Positions 60,118-64,000 of a DNA stretch of 64,000 bases are shown here, in pieces. The translations under genes and the position numbers were made by a program. The notes beneath the pieces were generated by a model. The model had not been told where the DNA came from and did no database searches. It was given only the letters and a program-made list of their open reading frames with translations. Origin of the DNA: Streptomyces sp. yr375 (GTDB lineage Bacteria > Actinomycetota > Actinomycetes > Streptomycetales > Streptomycetaceae); NCBI RefSeq assembly GCF_900110755.1, contig NZ_FOFF01000040.1:17239-81238 (forward strand), given 5' to 3'. Position 1 is the stretch's first letter. Each line of letters begins with the position of its first letter.

Positions 60118-60615
60118 TCAGGTGTCGTAAGTGCCGTCCCACGGTGGGGAGAAGGCGAGGCGGTCGGGGTACAGCTCGGCCCACTGCTCGCCCGCGCCTT
60201 CTCCCTCGTCCTCCTCGTCCTTCCTTATCACCAGGCCGAACTGGACGTTCTCGTAGGTGAGTTGGAAGGGGCGGATCGCTATGTCCGTGTAGGCGCGGCG
60301 AGGCAGGCTGCGCAGCAGGGTCGCCATGCGGACGCGGGCTCGGGTGAGGACCGAGTGCTCGCCGTGCGGGTCGCGCTGCTGCTCGGCCCACGTGCCGGCA
60401 CACCAGATGTCCGAGTCGCGGTAGCGGCCCTCGGCGTCGAAGGTGTGCAGCACGGTGTAGAGGCGTTTGTGCTGCTCCCAGCCGTCGTCGAGGCGGAAAC
60501 CCTGTGGGAAGGCGTATGTGACCGACGCGAGGAACTGGCCGTCCGCGTACCGTCCGATGGACTCGGTGCGGTGCTTCGGCTGGTAGGCGATCGGGATGAC
60601 CTCGGGGACCTCCAT
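60118..60615 (-). CDS. Conserved protein of unknown function
   Basis: 165 residues, soluble, no recognised family. It contains many aromatic and charged residues (EVPEVIPIAYQPKHRTESIG, YADGQFLASVTYAFPQGFRL, RPFQLTYENVQFGLVIRK) and an acidic segment DEEDEGEGAGEQ near the C-terminus. ATG 60615 is chosen; in-frame ATGs at 60627 and 60645 are alternatives and none has a clear ribosome site. It lies directly downstream of metG on the same strand with about 50 bp between, so it may be co-transcribed. Confidence 0.6.
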   Translation of the reverse strand: MEVPEVIPIAYQPKHRTESIGRYADGQFLASVTYAFPQGFRLDDGWEQHKRLYTVLHTFDAEGRYRDSDIWCAGTWAEQQRDPHGEHSVLTRARVRMATLLRSLPRRAYTDIAIRPFQLTYENVQFGLVIRKDEEDEGEGAGEQWAELYPDRLAFSPPWDGTYDT

Positions 60616-60664
60616 GGCGGAAACCATACGGCTTGGCAAGAACATGCCGAAGCCGGGGGAATCC

Positions 60665-62398
60665 CTACGCCTTTTCCTCTACATCTTCTCCTTGGAAGCG
60701 GTCCTTGTAGCTCTCCAGGTCCTCGTCCGTGATCTTGGCGAAGAGGACCGGGGGGACGGTGAAGGGGGTGCCGGCGGGGACGGAGGCGAGGCCGCGCGCC
60801 TCGTCAGCGGTGACCCAGGTCGCCGTGTCCTCGGTGAGGGCGAACGCCTCGCGCATGGTCTTCGCCGTCGTCGGGATGAAGGGTTCCGAGACCACCGCGT
60901 AGAGGTGGATCAGGTTCATCGCCGTGCGCAGGGTGAGGGCCGCGCCCTCCTGGTCCGTCTTGATCTCCAGCCAGGGGGCCTTCTCCTCCAGGTAGGAGTT
61001 GCCCGCGGACCACAGGGCGCGCAGCGCCGCCGCGGCCTTGCGGAACTGGAGGGCCTCCATCTGCCGCTCGTACTCGTCGAGCAGGTCGGCGATCTGCTCG
61101 CCGAGCTTCGTCTCCGCCTCGCCGGGCGCGCTGCCCGCCGGGACCTCGTCGCCGAAGCGCTTCCTGGAGAAGGACAGGACGCGGTTGACGAAGTTGCCGA
61201 GGGTGTCGGCGAGGTCCTTGTTGACCGTCGCCGTGAAGTGCTCCCAGGTGAAGGACGAGTCGTCCGACTCGGGGGCGTTGGCGATCAGGAAGTAGCGCCA
61301 GTAGTCGGCCGGGAGGATGCTGAGGGCCTGGTCGGTGAAGACGCCGCGCTTCTGGGACGTGGAGAACTTGCCGCCGTAGTACGTCAGCCAGTTGAAGGCC
61401 TTGACGTAGTCGACCTTCTTCCACGGCTCGCGCACGCCGAGCTCGGTGGCCGGGAACATCACCGTGTGGAACGGGACGTTGTCCTTCGCCATGAACTCCG
61501 TGTAGCGGACCGTCGCGTCGCTCTCGTACCACCAGGACTTCCAGTCGCGCGTCTCCCCGGCGGGGGCGGCGTCCGACCACTCCTTCGTCGCGCCGATGTA
61601 CTCGATCGGGGCGTCGAACCAGACGTAGAAGACCTTGCCCTCCGCCGCCAGCTCCGGCCACGTGTCGGCCGGGACCGGGACGCCCCAGTCCAGGTCACGG
61701 GTGATCGCGCGGTCGTGCAGGCCCTCCGTCAGCCACTTGCGGGCGATGGAGGAGGCGAGCTGCGGCCAGTCCGCCTCGTGGCGGGAGACCCACTCCTCGA
61801 CCTCGTGCTGAAGCTTCGACTGGAGGAGGAAGAGGTGCTTGGTCTCGCGGACCTCCAGGTCGGTGGAGCCGGAGATCGCGCTGCGGGGGTCGATCAGGTC
61901 GGTGGGGTCGAGCACCCGGGTGCAGTTCTCGCACTGGTCGCCGCGGGCCTTGTCGTAGCCGCAGTGGGGGCAGGTGCCCTCGACGTAGCGGTCCGGGAGG
62001 AAGCGGCCGTCGGCGGGGCTGTAGACCTGGCGGATCGCGCGCTCTTCGATGAAGCCGTTCTCGTTGAGACGGCGGGCGAAGTGCTGGGTGATCTCGTGGT
62101 TCTGGGGGGAGGAGCTGCGGCCGAAGTAGTCGAAGGCCAGCGCGAAGCCGTCGTAGACCGCCTTCTGCGCGTCGTGGGCCTGCGCGCAGAACTCGGCCAC
62201 GGGGACGCCCTGCGCCTTCGCGGCCAGTTCGGCCGGGGTGCCGTGCTCGTCCGTCGCGCAGATGTAGAGGACGTCGTGGCCGCGCTGGCGGAGGTAGCGG
62301 GCGTACACGTCCGCCGGGAGCATGGACCCCACCATGTTGCCCAGGTGCTTGATTCCGTTGATGTACGGAAGGGCGCTGGTGATGAGGTGTCGAGCCAT
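60665..62398 (-). CDS. metG: Methionyl-tRNA synthetase
   Basis: A 577-residue class I synthetase. The HIGH-equivalent HLGN is at residues 18-21 (INGIKHLGNMVGSMLPADVY). The zinc-knuckle cysteines are in CPHCGYDKARGDQCENC around 142-158. The catalytic-loop equivalent of KMSKS is FSTSQKRG. The C-terminal anticodon-binding helical bundle ends with EFPI-like NLIHLYAVVSEPFIP. The first ATG at 62398 gives a full-length enzyme without the EMAP-like C-terminal dimerisation domain. Confidence 0.92.
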   Translation of the reverse strand: MARHLITSALPYINGIKHLGNMVGSMLPADVYARYLRQRGHDVLYICATDEHGTPAELAAKAQGVPVAEFCAQAHDAQKAVYDGFALAFDYFGRSSSPQNHEITQHFARRLNENGFIEERAIRQVYSPADGRFLPDRYVEGTCPHCGYDKARGDQCENCTRVLDPTDLIDPRSAISGSTDLEVRETKHLFLLQSKLQHEVEEWVSRHEADWPQLASSIARKWLTEGLHDRAITRDLDWGVPVPADTWPELAAEGKVFYVWFDAPIEYIGATKEWSDAAPAGETRDWKSWWYESDATVRYTEFMAKDNVPFHTVMFPATELGVREPWKKVDYVKAFNWLTYYGGKFSTSQKRGVFTDQALSILPADYWRYFLIANAPESDDSSFTWEHFTATVNKDLADTLGNFVNRVLSFSRKRFGDEVPAGSAPGEAETKLGEQIADLLDEYERQMEALQFRKAAAALRALWSAGNSYLEEKAPWLEIKTDQEGAALTLRTAMNLIHLYAVVSEPFIPTTAKTMREAFALTEDTATWVTADEARGLASVPAGTPFTVPPVLFAKITDEDLESYKDRFQGEDVEEKA

Positions 62399-62475
62399 CG
62401 GGGGGCTGCTCCCAGGTCGGTCTGCTGCTGGTGTGTTCTGTGTCTTGCGAACCTTGAAATCGTAGCCGACACGGG

Positions 62476-62521
62476 TGTGCCGCCCGCCTCCCGTTTTACG
62501 GGGTGAGAAGCGGGCGGCACA
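62476..62521. terminator. Hairpin terminator downstream of the VWA gene
   Basis: A 12-bp stem TGTGCCGCCCGC with an inner CCCGT/ACGGG hairpin, between the VWA gene stop and the metG promoter region. Confidence 0.7.
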
Positions 62522-62533
62522 GGGGTTTGGTTG

Positions 62534-64000
62534 TTACGGGCGCCAGTCGATCAGGAGGCCGTCGTAGAGTTCCGCGTCCGTGAGCTCGAGGGGGGTCGGG
62601 CCCGCGTGGAAGAAGGCCGTGTTGTCGGTCTTCAGCTTGCGGAGGTAGTCGAAGGCCTTGTTGTCATGGTCGCCGAACCCGACGAACGAGAAGAACACCG
62701 AGGTGTGGGACTTCGCGGCGTCCGTGAGGGACTGGGTGGCCGGGGTCTTCGCGTCCGGGGCGCCGTCGGTCTGGAAGACGACGAGGGCGGGGGCGCCGGG
62801 GGTGGCGTTCTCGTCGTAGTGCGCGAGTACGGCGTCCACGGCGGCGTGGTAGCTCGTACGGCCCATACGGCCGAGGCCGGCGTGCAGGTCGTCGATCTTG
62901 TTCTCGTACGCGGGGAGGGTCAGCTCGCCGGTGCCGTCCAGCTCGGTGGAGAAGAAGACGACGTGGACGGTCGTGTTCTCGGGGTCGAGGTGGGCGGCGA
63001 GGGCGAGGGTCTGCTCGGCGAGGGCTTGTGCGGAGCCGTCCTTGTAGTACGGCCGCATGGACGCTGAGCGGTCGAGTACGAGGTAGACGTGGGCACGGGT
63101 GCCGGTGAGGTGGGTGTTCTCCAGGACACTCGCGGCTGCCTGGTAGGCAGAACGGAGGCCTGCCGGCACCGGGCGCCGCTCAACCGCCTCGGCTCCGCCC
63201 TCGGCCCCAGTGTCCCCACCCGCACCACCCGTGCGGCTCTCGTCGTCGACCGCGGGTGGCCCCTGCGGGGCGTCCTCGCCGTCGGCGGCTGCGGCTACGA
63301 CCGGCTCCGCGGTGGGGATGGTGACGGGGGTGGCGTCGGATGCGGGGGCGGAGACGTCCTCGCTCGGCTGCGCCGTAGCTACGGGGGCGTCGTCGGCCGG
63401 CTGCGCCGTAGCCACGGGGGCGTCGTCGGCCGGCTGCGCCGTAGCCACGGGGGCGGCAGCCGTGGGGCTGGGCTCGCTCGGCTCCGCCGTAGCCACGGGG
63501 GTGGCCTCGGCCGGCTCAGCCGTGGCCACCGGGGTGGGCGCGGGGTCCGACTCGGTGGCCTGGGCGGGAACGGGGGCGAGGGCGGGCTCCGGTTCGGTGG
63601 CCGATGCGGGAGCGGGCTCCTCGGCGACGGCGACGGCGACGGCGACGGGCTCGGCCTCGGGCTCGGCTTCCGGGGTGGTTTCAGCCTGCTCCACGGTGCC
63701 CGTCGGCTCCGAAGCGGCTTCGACCTGCGGCGCTTCCTCGGCGGCCACCGGCTCGGATTCCGGTTCCACCGCTTCCGGCGCGGCTTCCTCGGTCACCGGC
63801 TCGGCTGCGGCCTCCGTGAGCGCTGCCGTTTCCGGCGCGGGCGTCTCAGCCTTCGGCTCCACTGCCTCTGCGGCTGCCTCGGGCTCGGCGTCGGGGACGA
63901 CGGAGTCGGTGGCGGCTTCCGGTGCGGGCTCCTCGGCCACGGGCTCGGCCGTCGCTTCGGCGACCGGCGTGGCTTCCGTTTCCGGCGCGGGCTCAGCGGC
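62534..64000 (-). CDS. VWA domain protein (TerF-like) with long acidic/Ala-Pro repeat region; 5' end cut by window edge
   Basis: 488 codons, open to the right edge. The C-terminal 200 residues are a von Willebrand A domain. The MIDAS motif is DRSAS in AHVYLVLDRSASMRPYYKDG, with the Thr/Asp partners in RTSYHAAVDAV and VVFQTDGAPDAKTP. Ending in LYDGLLIDWRP, it resembles VWA proteins of the tellurite/TerD cluster. The preceding 250 residues are Ala/Glu/Pro-rich, with tandem 11-residue repeats (ADDAPVATAQP) from a 33-bp DNA repeat at 63368-63455. Secretion or membrane anchoring cannot be judged without the missing N-terminus. Confidence 0.75.
   Translation of the reverse strand, partial: AAEPAPETEATPVAEATAEPVAEEPAPEAATDSVVPDAEPEAAAEAVEPKAETPAPETAALTEAAAEPVTEEAAPEAVEPESEPVAAEEAPQVEAASEPTGTVEQAETTPEAEPEAEPVAVAVAVAEEPAPASATEPEPALAPVPAQATESDPAPTPVATAEPAEATPVATAEPSEPSPTAAAPVATAQPADDAPVATAQPADDAPVATAQPSEDVSAPASDATPVTIPTAEPVVAAAADGEDAPQGPPAVDDESRTGGAGGDTGAEGGAEAVERRPVPAGLRSAYQAAASVLENTHLTGTRAHVYLVLDRSASMRPYYKDGSAQALAEQTLALAAHLDPENTTVHVVFFSTELDGTGELTLPAYENKIDDLHAGLGRMGRTSYHAAVDAVLAHYDENATPGAPALVVFQTDGAPDAKTPATQSLTDAAKSHTSVFFSFVGFGDHDNKAFDYLRKLKTDNTAFFHAGPTPLELTDAELYDGLLIDWRP
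63368..63455 (-). repeat. 33-bp in-frame tandem repeat in the VWA gene
   Basis: Near-perfect copies at 63368-63400 and 63401-63433 with a partial third copy. They encode ADDAPVATAQP repeats, and more diverged units extend on both sides. Confidence 0.85.

Overview
The window is about 64 kb of very GC-rich DNA. Genes are dense, with frequent GTG/TTG starts and many 1-4 base stop/start overlaps. Together with proteasome-activator, mycothiol-dependent, non-discriminating AspRS and double branched-chain 2-oxoacid dehydrogenase genes, this points to a Streptomyces chromosome. Seven copies of the ParB-binding motif GTTTCACGTGAAAC (five near 14.0-14.1 kb, two near 50.6 kb) place it in the core region around oriC. 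I see no insertion sequence, integrase, rRNA or CRISPR array.

Layout: (1) 1-7.4 kb is a phenylacetate-catabolism neighbourhood: the start of paaA (truncated at the edge), paaN, paaH and a TetR regulator (paaR-like), with an unrelated DUF5819/HTTM/TrmH operon inserted. (2) 7.4-11.6 kb holds an AsnC/Lrp regulator divergent from a first BCKDH operon (E1alpha, E1beta, E2; bkdABC). A second one (bkdFGH) lies at 24.2-27.9 kb. (3) 11.7-24 kb holds molybdenum-cofactor-type genes, a parS cluster, a K+ channel with a paralogous TrkA-N protein, a collapsed ABC transporter remnant, a quinone reductase, the proteasome activator Bpa, two divergent Ser/Thr kinases and a frameshifted phosphotransferase. (4) 28-34 kb holds a large unknown helical protein preceded by two tandem tRNA-like sequences, a GntR/MFS operon and a D-Ala-D-Ala carboxypeptidase. 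(5) 34-46 kb is mixed metabolism: maleylpyruvate-isomerase-like protein, nitrilase, LURP-one protein, GlxA-type regulator, cupin, NHL-thioredoxin, M18 aminopeptidase, acyl-CoA dehydrogenase, hydrolase, SseB and pirin. (6) 46-53 kb holds a phage-type BRO protein, an AI-2E exporter, a SpoIIE phosphatase and aspS. (7) 52.6-64 kb holds two Tat-exported intradiol dioxygenase paralogues flanking a glycosyltransferase, an AbiEii-type protein, pectate lyase, pentapeptide-repeat membrane protein, metG and a VWA protein cut by the right edge.

How they work together: three near-identical TetR-type palindromes (ACCGAWCRWTCGGT type) sit upstream of paaA, between paaN and paaH-paaR, and upstream of bkdA. 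They suggest one regulator linking phenylacetyl-CoA and branched-chain acyl-CoA metabolism. The two bkd operons supply branched acyl-CoA starter units for fatty acids and polyketides.

The most unusual feature is at 30.37-30.56 kb. A plausible promoter drives two adjacent cloverleaf-forming sequences with Arg(TCG)- and Glu(CTC)-like anticodon loops, both lacking the normal T-loop and D-loop nucleotides. The second one ends three bases before the start codon of a 795-residue protein of unknown function.
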